From Bacteroidota bacterium (GTDB taxonomy: Bacteria; Bacteroidota; Bacteroidia; Cytophagales; Cyclobacteriaceae): a DNA stretch of 64,000 nucleotides. Shown piece by piece: positions 56,079-64,000 of this stretch. Position 1 is the first letter of the stretch; the number at the start of each line of letters is the position of its first letter. The position numbers and the translations under genes are program-made. The stretch is taken from NCBI GenBank assembly GCA_018267215.1, contig JAFDYX010000029.1, positions 1-64,000 of the forward strand. Reading direction: 5' to 3'. The notes beneath the pieces are model-generated. The model saw only the letters and a program-made list of their open reading frames with translations, did no database searches and was not told where the DNA came from.

Positions 56079-56687
56079 TTATCGGGGGAAGAAAGAGTTA
56101 TAGTATTCAATGATTTTTTTGAGATCGTACTTGCGATCGAAGTCCAGGCGATTGCCTTTGGCAAATTGGCGGATGTCATCTTCACGGGTATGCATCAACT
56201 CATACCAGTCGTCTTTTTTTCCAGAAAAATTTTCGATGTTCCCATTTTCTTTCAACAAATAATAGGTGTTGACAAGCACTAAGCGGTTGACATAGCCACC
56301 GTAAAAAAATGGCGAGTAATTGTAAGAGCGGTATTCCACCTTTTCGCGCGACAGCACCGTAATTTTTCCTTCAGCCAGCAATTCAAAAAATAATGGTGTT
56401 TTATAACTTCCGTTGGCCGAAAAAGGCAGTGAGTAAAACTGTCTGTATCTGTGATAGTACTGATCGAATATTTCGAAATACAAAATTTTACGTGCGCTGA
56501 AACTCTCCAGCCGGTTGTGGTGGCGTACCTGCAGCAAGTCTTCCAGATTGTACTTAATGCTTCCGCGCAGCGTATCGCCTGTATCTAATACTAATTTGCC
56601 ATCGTGCCACAGATCAAACGGAAAAGTTTGGGCACCAGCAAAGGAATAGCCGCATACAAAAAATATAAAAAATATAAATGGCCTCAT
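56079..56687 (-). CDS. Hypothetical secreted protein
   Basis: 202 residues. Signal peptide [20 protein letters not shown], then a beta-rich part (LVLDTGDTLRGSIKYNLEDLLQV) and an aromatic-rich C-terminal half with many Tyr and Phe. I do not recognise a family, though the beginning resembles small periplasmic proteins of Bacteroidota. It is locked between ribBA (TAATG overlap) and surE (one-base gap). Confidence 0.8.
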   Translation of the reverse strand: MRPFIFFIFFVCGYSFAGAQTFPFDLWHDGKLVLDTGDTLRGSIKYNLEDLLQVRHHNRLESFSARKILYFEIFDQYYHRYRQFYSLPFSANGSYKTPLFFELLAEGKITVLSREKVEYRSYNYSPFFYGGYVNRLVLVNTYYLLKENGNIENFSGKKDDWYELMHTREDDIRQFAKGNRLDFDRKYDLKKIIEYYNSFFPR

Positions 56688-57925
56688 TATTTTTTAAGGA
56701 TCAAATGCCCCAGCTTGTCGCGTTTGGTCATTAAATATTTTTCGTTGTGTGGGTTGGGCGAAATTTCGATTGCTATGTTTTCAACAATTTCCAGTCCATA
56801 GCCCATGAGCCCAACCCGTTTTTTGGGATTGTTGGTAATCAATCGAAGTTTTGATATGCCCAAGTTGTGAAGGATCTGCGCACCGATGCCGTAGTCGCGG
56901 TGATCCATTTCAAAACCCAGTTGCAGGTTGGCTTCCACCGTATCGAGCCCTTGTTCTTGTAGTTTGTATGCTTTCAATTTATTCAAGAGGCCGATGCCGC
57001 GCCCTTCCTGCTTCATGTACAGCACTACGCCTTTGCCTTCTTTTTCTACCATCATCATGGCGTTGTGCAGTTGCGAGCCGCAGTCGCACCGGCACGAACC
57101 GAATATATCTCCCGTTACGCAAGAGGAGTGAACGCGCACCATCACCGGTTCATTTTTTTTCCATTCACCTTTGATGAGCGCCAAATGGATTTCTTGGGTG
57201 GCTGGTTCTTCGTAGGCCACCAGCTTAAAATCTCCGTAGGCTGTGGGCATGTTTACTTCGGTGTGCCGCCTTACCTGGCTTTCGGTTTTCATACGGAAGG
57301 CGATCAGGTCTTTGATGGTGATTAGCTTGAGGTTGAATTTGTCGGCCACTTTGCGCAGGTCGGGCAGGCGTGCCATGGTGCCGTCTTCATTCATAATTTC
57401 TACCAGCACACCGGCAGGCGCAAAGCCCGCCAGCTTAGCTAAGTCAATAGCTGCTTCGGTGTGGCCGCTTCTGCGCAGCACGCCTTCTTTTTTTGCTTTC
57501 AGCGGGAAGATGTGGCCGGGGCGGCCGAGTTCTTGAGGATTGGTTTGCGGATCGGCCAATGCTTTGATGGTTTTAAAACGATCGTGTGCCGATATGCCCG
57601 TGGTGCAGCCGTGCCCGATGAGGTCAACGGAAACGGTGAAGGGTGTTTCGTGCAAAGCTGTGTTGTTGCCCACCATCAGGTCGAGTTTCAGTTCATCGCA
57701 CCGGCTTTCTACCAGCGGAGCGCAGATCAATCCTCGCCCTTCTTTCGACATGAAGTTGACGATCTCGGGCGTGATGCACTCGGCCGCACAAATAAAATCG
57801 CCTTCGTTTTCGCGGTCTTCATCATCCACCACAATAATTAATTTTCCGTTGCGGATATCTTCTATGGCCGACTCGATGCTGTCTATTTTTATTTTTTCTG
57901 TATGGATCATTTTGTTGTTGTGCAT
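56687..57925 (-). CDS. ribBA: Bifunctional DHBP synthase / GTP cyclohydrolase II
   Basis: 412 residues; the second ATG (57910) is an equally good start. The N-terminal half is 3,4-dihydroxy-2-butanone-4-phosphate synthase ([36 protein letters not shown]). The C-terminal half is GTP cyclohydrolase II with the zinc cysteines in [19 protein letters not shown] and [12 protein letters not shown]. The protein makes both precursors of riboflavin. It starts 12 bases after dnaG, leaving no room for an FMN riboswitch. Confidence 0.96.
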   Translation of the reverse strand: MHNNKMIHTEKIKIDSIESAIEDIRNGKLIIVVDDEDRENEGDFICAAECITPEIVNFMSKEGRGLICAPLVESRCDELKLDLMVGNNTALHETPFTVSVDLIGHGCTTGISAHDRFKTIKALADPQTNPQELGRPGHIFPLKAKKEGVLRRSGHTEAAIDLAKLAGFAPAGVLVEIMNEDGTMARLPDLRKVADKFNLKLITIKDLIAFRMKTESQVRRHTEVNMPTAYGDFKLVAYEEPATQEIHLALIKGEWKKNEPVMVRVHSSCVTGDIFGSCRCDCGSQLHNAMMMVEKEGKGVVLYMKQEGRGIGLLNKLKAYKLQEQGLDTVEANLQLGFEMDHRDYGIGAQILHNLGISKLRLITNNPKKRVGLMGYGLEIVENIAIEISPNPHNEKYLMTKRDKLGHLILKK

Positions 57926-57937
57926 TTTTGTTGTTGT

Positions 57938-59869
57938 CTATTTCGCGATTACAATTCCCAACTCACCGGCTAATTCGCTTTCTGCCTTTTTTAAACCGGT
58001 TTGCATCTCCAGCGCCCGGTCGAGTTCATCCCAGTTGCCGTTGGCTTCTGCTTGCTTAATTTGTTGCAGGTTGTCTTCCATCATTTTTTGTACAACCCTG
58101 AATTTCAATCGTAAAACATTGGCAAGCGCCATTTCATTCAATATATCTTTTTCCTGTGGCACGTAGATGTGGTACTTGCCTGCCCAGTGTGGGCTGATGT
58201 CGTAGCGCGAAGTGATCAGGTCTGAAACAACAGATTTGATGGCATCGTTCCCGGTGGCCAGAAAGTACTCGCTGGTAGCTACCGATTGTTGGGTGGCGGC
58301 AGATTTAAAATGGTGATAGATATCCTTAAAAACAGGATTGGTAAATTCTACGTCCTCCAGTTCGTGCACTAAAAAATCGGATAACTTAGAGTCTTCCACG
58401 TTTTGATCGGCATAGTTGAGCAGCAGGCGGATGGTTTCACGCTCTTGAAAGTAAATCAGGTCTTGCGCATCAGCCTTAAAGGGTGTGCCAATGTCTTCCA
58501 CAGGCCCGGTGGGTTCTGCTACATCTTGCTCGCGCAGTTTTTCTTTTTCGTTTTTCCTGCGTTCAAGAACCAATACTTTATTGAGTTCTGTCAACAAAAC
58601 GGCTTCACCGATTTTTAACAGGTTGCTGGTTTCCTGAATGTAAACCGACCGCTTGATGGGGTCGGGGATGACCGCAATGCTCGACACAATTTCGCGGATA
58701 GATTCTGCTTTGCGGATAGGGTCTCCGGCTGCTTCTTGGGCGTAAAGGCTTGCCTTGAACGAAACAAAATCTTGTGTGTGCTCTTTTAAATATTGCTGAA
58801 ATTCAGTTGTACCTTTTTTTCTGGAAAAACTGTCGGGGTCTTCTCCATCCGGAAAGAGGAGCACGCGCACATTCAGCCCTCCGCGCAAGATCATATCTAT
58901 ACCGCGCAGCGCTGCTTTGATGCCGGCACTGTCGCCATCAAAAAGTACGGTAATGTTTTCGGTGAACCTGCGGATGAGTTTGATCTGGCTTTCCGTCAAG
59001 GCCGTGCCGCTGGAAGCTACCACGTTCTCTACATCGGCCTGGTGCAGCGAGATGACATCGGTATAGCCTTCTACCAGATAACAAACATCGTGCTGGCGGA
59101 TGGCATTTTTGGCCTGATATAAACCGTACAGCACATCGCTCTTGTGATAAATTTCTGTTTCGGGCGAGTTGATGTACTTGGGCTGGTTTTTGTCTTTGCC
59201 CAACATGCGGGCACCGAAGGCTACCACCTTGCCGGCCAGACTGTGTACCGGAAAAATCACCCGTCCGCGAAAGCGGTCGTAGCTGGAGCCATCTTCTTTT
59301 TTTACTACCAGCCCGGTTTTTTCGAGCAGATCTTTATTATATCCTTTGGCTACGGCTTCGTGGCTGAAATGCTCCCAGCCATCGAGTGCGTAGCCGAGTT
59401 CAAATTTTTCGATGGTGCGGTCGCTAAACAGGCGCTCATGCCTAAAATAATTTAAGCCGATACCGCGCCCTTCTTCAGACTGCAGAAGTTTTTCTTTGTA
59501 AAATTCTTTGGCGAAGTTCATCAAAATGTAGAGCGACTCGCGTTCGCTTTGCTCTTCTTTCGATTCGGTTGACGCACGGTCTTCTTTGATTTCTATGCCG
59601 TACTTTTTGGCCAGGTAGCGGATGGCCTCTACATAGGTCATCTTCTCGTGTTCCATGACAAATGTAAAGGCATCGCCACCTTTGCCGCTGCTGAAGTCTT
59701 TGAAGATGCCCTTGGCGGGGACAACAAAGAATGAAGGTGTTTTCTCGTTGTTGAAGGGGCTGAGACCTTTGTAATTCTGCCCTGACTTTTTAAGCGATAT
59801 AAAATCGCTCACCACATCGTAGATGTCGAGGCGGTTTTTGATTTCATCTATCGTTTCGTGCGAGATCAA
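57938..59869 (-). CDS. dnaG: DNA primase; zinc-ribbon ligands missing
   Basis: 643 residues from a TTG start. The N-terminal zinc-ribbon fold (GLSPFNNEKTPSFFV to DFSSGKGGDAFTF) lacks all four metal ligands found in E. coli DnaG: the Cys/His/Cys/Cys positions are Ser37, Asn40, Asp58 and Ser61. The TOPRIM core follows with VEGYTDVISLHQ and VLFDGDSAGIKAA. It makes RNA primers for replication. The loss seems shared with other Bacteroidota primases, from memory. First gene of the dnaG-ribBA-surE operon. Confidence 0.95.
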   Translation of the reverse strand: MISHETIDEIKNRLDIYDVVSDFISLKKSGQNYKGLSPFNNEKTPSFFVVPAKGIFKDFSSGKGGDAFTFVMEHEKMTYVEAIRYLAKKYGIEIKEDRASTESKEEQSERESLYILMNFAKEFYKEKLLQSEEGRGIGLNYFRHERLFSDRTIEKFELGYALDGWEHFSHEAVAKGYNKDLLEKTGLVVKKEDGSSYDRFRGRVIFPVHSLAGKVVAFGARMLGKDKNQPKYINSPETEIYHKSDVLYGLYQAKNAIRQHDVCYLVEGYTDVISLHQADVENVVASSGTALTESQIKLIRRFTENITVLFDGDSAGIKAALRGIDMILRGGLNVRVLLFPDGEDPDSFSRKKGTTEFQQYLKEHTQDFVSFKASLYAQEAAGDPIRKAESIREIVSSIAVIPDPIKRSVYIQETSNLLKIGEAVLLTELNKVLVLERRKNEKEKLREQDVAEPTGPVEDIGTPFKADAQDLIYFQERETIRLLLNYADQNVEDSKLSDFLVHELEDVEFTNPVFKDIYHHFKSAATQQSVATSEYFLATGNDAIKSVVSDLITSRYDISPHWAGKYHIYVPQEKDILNEMALANVLRLKFRVVQKMMEDNLQQIKQAEANGNWDELDRALEMQTGLKKAESELAGELGIVIAK

Positions 59870-59889
59870 AAAAGAAAAGAATTTAAAAG

Positions 59890-59897
59890 CAAAGATA
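59890..59897 (-). promoter_or_regulatory. -7 element upstream of dnaG
   Basis: TATCTTTG on the minus strand matches TAnnTTTG exactly, 20 bases before the dnaG start codon. The nearest TTG is 22 bases upstream, slightly too far, so the -33 assignment is doubtful. Confidence 0.45.
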
Positions 59898-59962
59898 ACA
59901 GTTTGACTTGGCTCTTTGCCAAGACAAAAAGGAGTTGTGGATGGATTGTGAAACCCGAAAAA

Positions 59963-60499
59963 TCAATAGGCTTTTTCCCCTATGTAATTGCCGGGCGGGT
60001 CGTAATTGGCCACAATAATAAGCGCTCCGTCTTGGCAGACAGCCCGTGCTATGCCCACCCGTTGGGTGTTTTTCCAAACCATTTGGGTGTAGTGGCCTGT
60101 TTGACGGAAGTTAGACCGGCTGATCGCTTCGTGGTGGTAGTCTTTTATTTCACCATACCACCCTTCGCAAGCGCTGAGAACAGAAAACGAACCGGCACTG
60201 CTGCCCCAATAAATGTTTTCTCCATGCACTTGTTTCCATTCTCCCTCATGCGGGCGGTGTTCCATTTCGCACGTGCCGTTAGCCAAATGGTCGGCCCAGG
60301 CCTGCGCATAAGCAGCCAACTCGGCAGACCATACTAAAGGCTGCGTGCCTACTTCCTTCCGTGCCCGGTTATGAAAATCGAGTGCCTTCTGTGCGTCCTC
60401 CTGTGAAATTTTTGAACCCGTAACAGCCGGAACTTGCTGGCCGGCAACCATTTGAAAACTTAAAAGTACGAAGGCGAGGATGCGGACAGCGTTTTGCAT
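59963..60499 (-). CDS. Secreted CAP-domain (SCP/PR-1) protein
   Basis: 178 residues from the ATG at 60499 (a start at 60517 adds six residues). Signal peptide to VAGQQ. The CAP fold is shown by ALDFHNRARKEVGTQPLVWS, HRPHEGEWKQVHGENIYW, and the signature GHYTQMVWKNTQRVG with NYDPPGNYIGEKAY at the end. Cysteine pairs are kept. CAP proteins are secreted with varied or unknown roles. Single gene, divergent from mrp. Confidence 0.92.
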   Translation of the reverse strand: MQNAVRILAFVLLSFQMVAGQQVPAVTGSKISQEDAQKALDFHNRARKEVGTQPLVWSAELAAYAQAWADHLANGTCEMEHRPHEGEWKQVHGENIYWGSSAGSFSVLSACEGWYGEIKDYHHEAISRSNFRQTGHYTQMVWKNTQRVGIARAVCQDGALIIVANYDPPGNYIGEKAY

Positions 60500-60573
60500 A
60501 GAATGAGTTTTATTCAATTTACAATTTCTCCCTACCTTGCCAAACGATTTCCGTATAAAATTGGTTTTCTATC

Positions 60574-61671
60574 ATGATGAGCCTGACACAAGCCGATATT
60601 TTAAAAGCACTCTCCACCGTACAAGACCCCGATTTAAGAAAAGATTTGGTGTCGCTGGGCATGATTAAAGAAGTGGCGATTGCTGATGATAAAATCTCTT
60701 TCACCGTGGTGCTCACCACACCGGCATGCCCACTAAAAGAAAAAATCAGGAAAGATTGCGAGCAGGCCGTTCGCCAGATAGCCGGAGAAAAAACAAAAAT
60801 TGATATCCGGATGACCTCATCGGTTACCACCTTGCGCGACCATGCACAACTACTGGCCGGAGTAAAAAATATTGTGGCCATCGCTTCCGGAAAAGGTGGT
60901 GTGGGCAAGTCAACCGTTACAGCCAACTTAGCAGTAGCGTTGGCAAAAGCCGGTGCCAAAGTGGGGCTGATTGATGCGGATATTTACGGGCCCTCCATAC
61001 CGGTTATGTTTAACTGCGAGCGCGAGCAGCCTGAAGTAAAAGTGGAGAAAGGAAAAAACATCATCATCCCTTTAGAGCAGTATGGTGTGAAGTTGCTTTC
61101 CATCGGCTTCCTTACTCCGCCCGAAAGCGCTATTGTTTGGCGCGGGCCAATGGCCAGTTCGGCATTAAAACAATTTATTGGCGATGCCGACTGGGGCGAA
61201 CTGGATTATTTGCTGATAGACCTTCCGCCCGGCACCAGCGATATTCATCTTACGTTAGTGCAGACCGTGCCCGTAACTGGCGCTTTGATTGTAACCACTC
61301 CGCAAAAAGTGGCGTTGGCCGATGCTACCAAAGGGCTGGCCATGTTTAAGCAACCGCAGATCAATGTGCCTGTACTGGGGATAGTGGAAAACATGGCATA
61401 CTTCACGCCTGAAGAACTACCCGAAAACAAGTATTATATTTTTGGAAAAGATGGCGGAAAAAATTTGGCAGAGAAATTTGGTGTGCCATTGCTGGGGCAG
61501 ATACCACTGGTGCAGAGCATACGCGAAAGTGGCGACAGCGGGCTGCCGGTGGCAATGAAAGAAGGAGCTACAGCCGAAGCTTTCAATGCGTTGGCCGAAA
61601 GTCTGGCCCGCCATATTGCCATCCGAAATGCGAACGCTGCACCTACCTCAAAAGTAGAAATCTTAGCCTGA
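60574..61671 (+). CDS. Mrp/ApbC-type P-loop ATPase for Fe-S cluster assembly
   Basis: 365 residues. MIP18/DUF59 domain (1-80) with LTTPACPLKEKIR; deviant Walker A GKGGVGKST (about 106-114); Walker B-like LLIDLPPGTSD. The segment after VENMAYF reads TPEELPENKYY, so the CxxC pair often used to hold a bridging cluster is absent. It scaffolds or carries Fe-S clusters. It overlaps the NifU-like gene by one base, a natural partner. Confidence 0.94.
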   Translation: MMSLTQADILKALSTVQDPDLRKDLVSLGMIKEVAIADDKISFTVVLTTPACPLKEKIRKDCEQAVRQIAGEKTKIDIRMTSSVTTLRDHAQLLAGVKNIVAIASGKGGVGKSTVTANLAVALAKAGAKVGLIDADIYGPSIPVMFNCEREQPEVKVEKGKNIIIPLEQYGVKLLSIGFLTPPESAIVWRGPMASSALKQFIGDADWGELDYLLIDLPPGTSDIHLTLVQTVPVTGALIVTTPQKVALADATKGLAMFKQPQINVPVLGIVENMAYFTPEELPENKYYIFGKDGGKNLAEKFGVPLLGQIPLVQSIRESGDSGLPVAMKEGATAEAFNALAESLARHIAIRNANAAPTSKVEILA

Positions 61672-61931
61672 TGAGTGTAACAACAACCAACAAGGAAGAG
61701 CTGATCGCCAAGATCGAGACATCGCTGGATGATATACGCCCCTATCTGGAAGCAGACGGAGGAAACATACGCATTGTGGATGTAACAGAAGATCATATTT
61801 TAAAGTTAGAGTTTCAGGGCAACTGTGTTTCTTGCCCCATGTCATCTATGACATTTAAAGCCGGTGTAGAGGAAGCCATCAAACGCCACGTGCCCGAAAT
61901 TAAATCCATAGAGGTAACCAACCTGAGTTGA
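61671..61931 (+). CDS. NifU C-terminal-domain Fe-S scaffold protein
   Basis: 86 residues, a free-standing NifU-like/Nfu domain. ELIAKIETSLDDIRPYLEADGGNI is the classic opening and the cluster-binding CxxC is in GNCVSCPMSSMTFKAGVE. It can hold a 4Fe-4S cluster at a dimer interface and pass it on. The stop/start overlap (TGATG) with mrp implies coupled production. Confidence 0.94.
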   Translation: MSVTTTNKEELIAKIETSLDDIRPYLEADGGNIRIVDVTEDHILKLEFQGNCVSCPMSSMTFKAGVEEAIKRHVPEIKSIEVTNLS

Positions 61932-62036
61932 GGTAGTCATTGCATCTCTTCTTCCTTATCCTATTTTTATCCTGTCATTAAACTTACCTTTTTGCTCAGG
62001 CTCTAATTTATTATCCGTTACAGAGTATCTTGCGTT

Positions 62037-64000
62037 ATGTTCAAAGGATTTATAGCTGTATTGATTTTAGTGAGTTTCCATGATGTGTTAGCACAAGATC
62101 GCTGCGGTACGGTGGCGTATGAAAAAATACGCCAGCTAAAAAATCCGAGTAGAGAAACCACATCACAGTTTGAGATGTGGATGCAGAACAAGCTGATTCA
62201 AAAAGCCATGGCTGCCAAAAGCAAGGATCAGTCTCAGCGCATACAAAGCGGCAGCTACACGGTGCCGGTGGTGGTGCATGTTATCTACAATGCAGGCGAT
62301 GCTACCCCGGGTGTGAGAACTAATATTTCGGATGCACAGATACTCTCGCAGCTACCCGTTATCAATGCCGACTTTCAGCGGCTGAATACCGACAGCACCA
62401 AAACCCCTGCTGAATTTTTAGGCGTAACCGGAAAATTTCCCATCACGTTTGTCATGGCTAAACAAGATCCGAACGGACAGCCCACCAATGGTATCGTGCG
62501 CGTACAGGGAACGCAAACGTCATGGGATATCACCGATAATTATACGTTTAAGGCACTCAGTTACTGGCCGGCTGAAGACTATCTAAACATTTGGGTAGTA
62601 AATCTTTCGGGCGGACTGCTTGGCTACACCCAGTTGCCGGTGTCTAACACACTGGCAGGTTTGGCCGATGCATCGAATGACCGGCTGACAGATGGGGTGG
62701 TGGTGGATTACCAAGCTTATGGCACGGCACAAGCTGTGGGAGGTGCTGGTTTTAATTTACTTAGCCGATACAACTTGGGGCGCACGGCTACACATGAGAT
62801 TGGTCATTTTTTTGGGTTGCGCCACGTGTGGGGCGACTGTAGTCCTTTCTCATGCAGTTGCACAGATTACGTGGCCGATACGCCACCTCAAGACACCAAC
62901 TTTAACGGACAATGTCCAAGTGGGAGTCAATTAGATTGTAGCGGCAAGGTGATGTACAGCAATTACATGAACTACACAGACGATGCCTGCATGAATATTT
63001 TTTCGCAAGGTCAGGTGGCGCGCATGGATGTCATCATCAACAACAGCCCAAGAAGGGCAAGCCTGCTTACTTCGCCAGGTCTAACAGCACCAACACCTGT
63101 GGCCAATGATGCCGGCATCAAACAGATTCTTTCGCCCGATATTACGGCCTGCGCAGGAAACGTAGTTCCATCTCTGCTCATTAGAAACTACGGCACTAAC
63201 AATATTGACTCCTGCCGGGTTCAGTTCTCTTTAAATGGAACGCCTACGCAGACGCTTACTTTTAAATCGCTTGGCCTTGTGCCAAACGCTCAAACCTCGG
63301 TAAGTTTTTCCGGTGTGCCCATCAGCTTCGGCACGAATTATAATTTTTCATTCCAGATTTTGCAGACCAATGGAGGGGCAGATGGCAATGTGGCCAACGA
63401 TACGTTATCGGTTTCAACAAAAACTCCGGTGGTGGCTACGCTTCCTCTTCTGCAAACCTTTGCCACATGGCCGGCAAACTGGCGGATTGTAAACCCCGAT
63501 GGCTTGATTACATGGCAAATCAATTCGCCCCCCGGATCATCCAGTGCCATGTACATGGATTTTTATAACTACGATAATTATGGAACTTACGACCGCCTCA
63601 TTACGCCTGTTCTCGACCTGACCGCAGCCACCACGGCTTCCATCAGTTTTGATTGGGCGTATGCTCTCTTTTCAGGTGGTGGAAATGACAGGCTGCGCGT
63701 GCTGGTATCAACCACTTGCGATTTTAATTCATCGCCAACAGTAATTTTTGACAGGACAGGAAATGCGTTGGCAACCACTTCTGCGGTAGGCACAGCATTC
63801 GTACCCACATCATCGCAGTGGTCGAGTATTATCCTTTCACTCGATCAATTTGCGGGACAAAAAATTCAGATAGCATTTGAGGGTATCAACGGTTATGGAA
63901 ATAATATGTACGTGCGCAACGTAGCTGTTCTCAATTACCCGGTTGCCGCTTTTGCCATCAGCCAGTTGATAACTCCTTCACCGGTGAGTTGTATGAACAA
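62037..64000 (+). CDS. Secreted M43 (pappalysin/cytophagalysin-type) metalloprotease, 3' end cut by window
   Basis: Open from ATG 62037 to the window edge, over 650 residues. Signal peptide (MFKGFIAVLILVSFHDVLAQ); prodomain-like part; M43 catalytic domain with zinc motif HEIGHFFGLRH (His253, Glu254, His257, His263) and the Met-turn region SNYMNYTDDACMNIF; then a CARDB-like beta domain (about 365-460) and a jelly-roll/cleaved-adhesin-like domain (from about 465). The architecture predicts a T9SS sorting domain beyond the window. It digests extracellular proteins or matrix. Confidence 0.93.
   Translation, partial: MFKGFIAVLILVSFHDVLAQDRCGTVAYEKIRQLKNPSRETTSQFEMWMQNKLIQKAMAAKSKDQSQRIQSGSYTVPVVVHVIYNAGDATPGVRTNISDAQILSQLPVINADFQRLNTDSTKTPAEFLGVTGKFPITFVMAKQDPNGQPTNGIVRVQGTQTSWDITDNYTFKALSYWPAEDYLNIWVVNLSGGLLGYTQLPVSNTLAGLADASNDRLTDGVVVDYQAYGTAQAVGGAGFNLLSRYNLGRTATHEIGHFFGLRHVWGDCSPFSCSCTDYVADTPPQDTNFNGQCPSGSQLDCSGKVMYSNYMNYTDDACMNIFSQGQVARMDVIINNSPRRASLLTSPGLTAPTPVANDAGIKQILSPDITACAGNVVPSLLIRNYGTNNIDSCRVQFSLNGTPTQTLTFKSLGLVPNAQTSVSFSGVPISFGTNYNFSFQILQTNGGADGNVANDTLSVSTKTPVVATLPLLQTFATWPANWRIVNPDGLITWQINSPPGSSSAMYMDFYNYDNYGTYDRLITPVLDLTAATTASISFDWAYALFSGGGNDRLRVLVSTTCDFNSSPTVIFDRTGNALATTSAVGTAFVPTSSQWSSIILSLDQFAGQKIQIAFEGINGYGNNMYVRNVAVLNYPVAAFAISQLITPSPVSCMN

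Noticed and set aside
55298..56185. Longer surE start at 56185
   Set aside because: It overlaps the preceding gene by over 100 bases; the ATG at 56077 gives the universal SurE N-terminus.
57926..57937. FMN riboswitch before ribBA
   Set aside because: Only 12 bases separate ribBA from dnaG and no conserved RFN elements are visible.

Overview
The window looks like chromosomal DNA from a member of the Bacteroidota, most likely a Cytophagales-type gliding or soil bacterium. The evidence is: a type IX secretion C-terminal sorting domain on the giant surface protein at the left edge; a SusC/SusD outer-membrane pair with an ASPIC/UnbV FG-GAP lipoprotein; fused LpxC-FabZ and RibBA; a NagB fused to a PIG-L deacetylase-like domain; TonB-dependent receptor plus DUF4249 pairing; and promoters of the form TTTG-N19-TAnnTTTG. 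Both edges cut through large secreted proteins.

Layout. 1-5962: 3' part of a giant repeat adhesin. 5956-9206 (minus): NtrC-type response regulator and hybrid histidine kinase. 9300-11358: TerB-like protein, rhomboid protease and holA, translationally coupled. 11415-17148 (minus): tripartite RND efflux operon. 17855-19462: tRNA-Asp divergent from the CCA-adding enzyme. 19481-21388: TPR protein, ECF sigma factor and probable anti-sigma factor. 21385-22759 (minus): ftsE and a transaldolase. 22929-26292: TonB-dependent receptor (with an apparent frameshift in its signal peptide) and a DUF4249 lipoprotein. 26297-26388 (minus): SRP RNA. 26421-29850 (minus): lipoprotein, ABC ATPase, lpxA, lpxC/fabZ. 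29984-34484: OsmC and the glpF-glpK-glpD glycerol operon. 34891-43171 (minus): SusC, SusD and an FG-GAP lipoprotein, transcribed divergently from 43326-46345, a LacI-type regulator and NagB-deacetylase. 46471-47358: lipoprotein with its own terminator. 47458-55295: tightly packed operon of an ABC transporter, YdcF, two SGNH proteins and an MBOAT acyltransferase. 55298-59869 (minus): dnaG-ribBA-unknown-surE. 59963-60499 (minus): CAP-domain protein. 60574-61931: Mrp and NifU-like Fe-S proteins. 62037-end: M43 metalloprotease, cut by the window edge.

How the genes work together. The SusCD block is probably an outer-membrane uptake system controlled by the divergent LacI-type regulator: two near-identical 14-bp palindromes with central CG, spaced 21 bp centre to centre, sit between them and overlap the regulator's own promoter. 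Linkage to NagB suggests amino-sugar use, but no glycoside hydrolase is present. The 47.5-55.3 kb operon combines export-type and O-acetylation-type functions and is the best candidate for a little-described envelope-glycan modification system. Most of the rest is conserved housekeeping (lipid A, primase, riboflavin, Fe-S, SRP, tRNA maturation). No CRISPR array, insertion sequence, prophage or integrase was seen.
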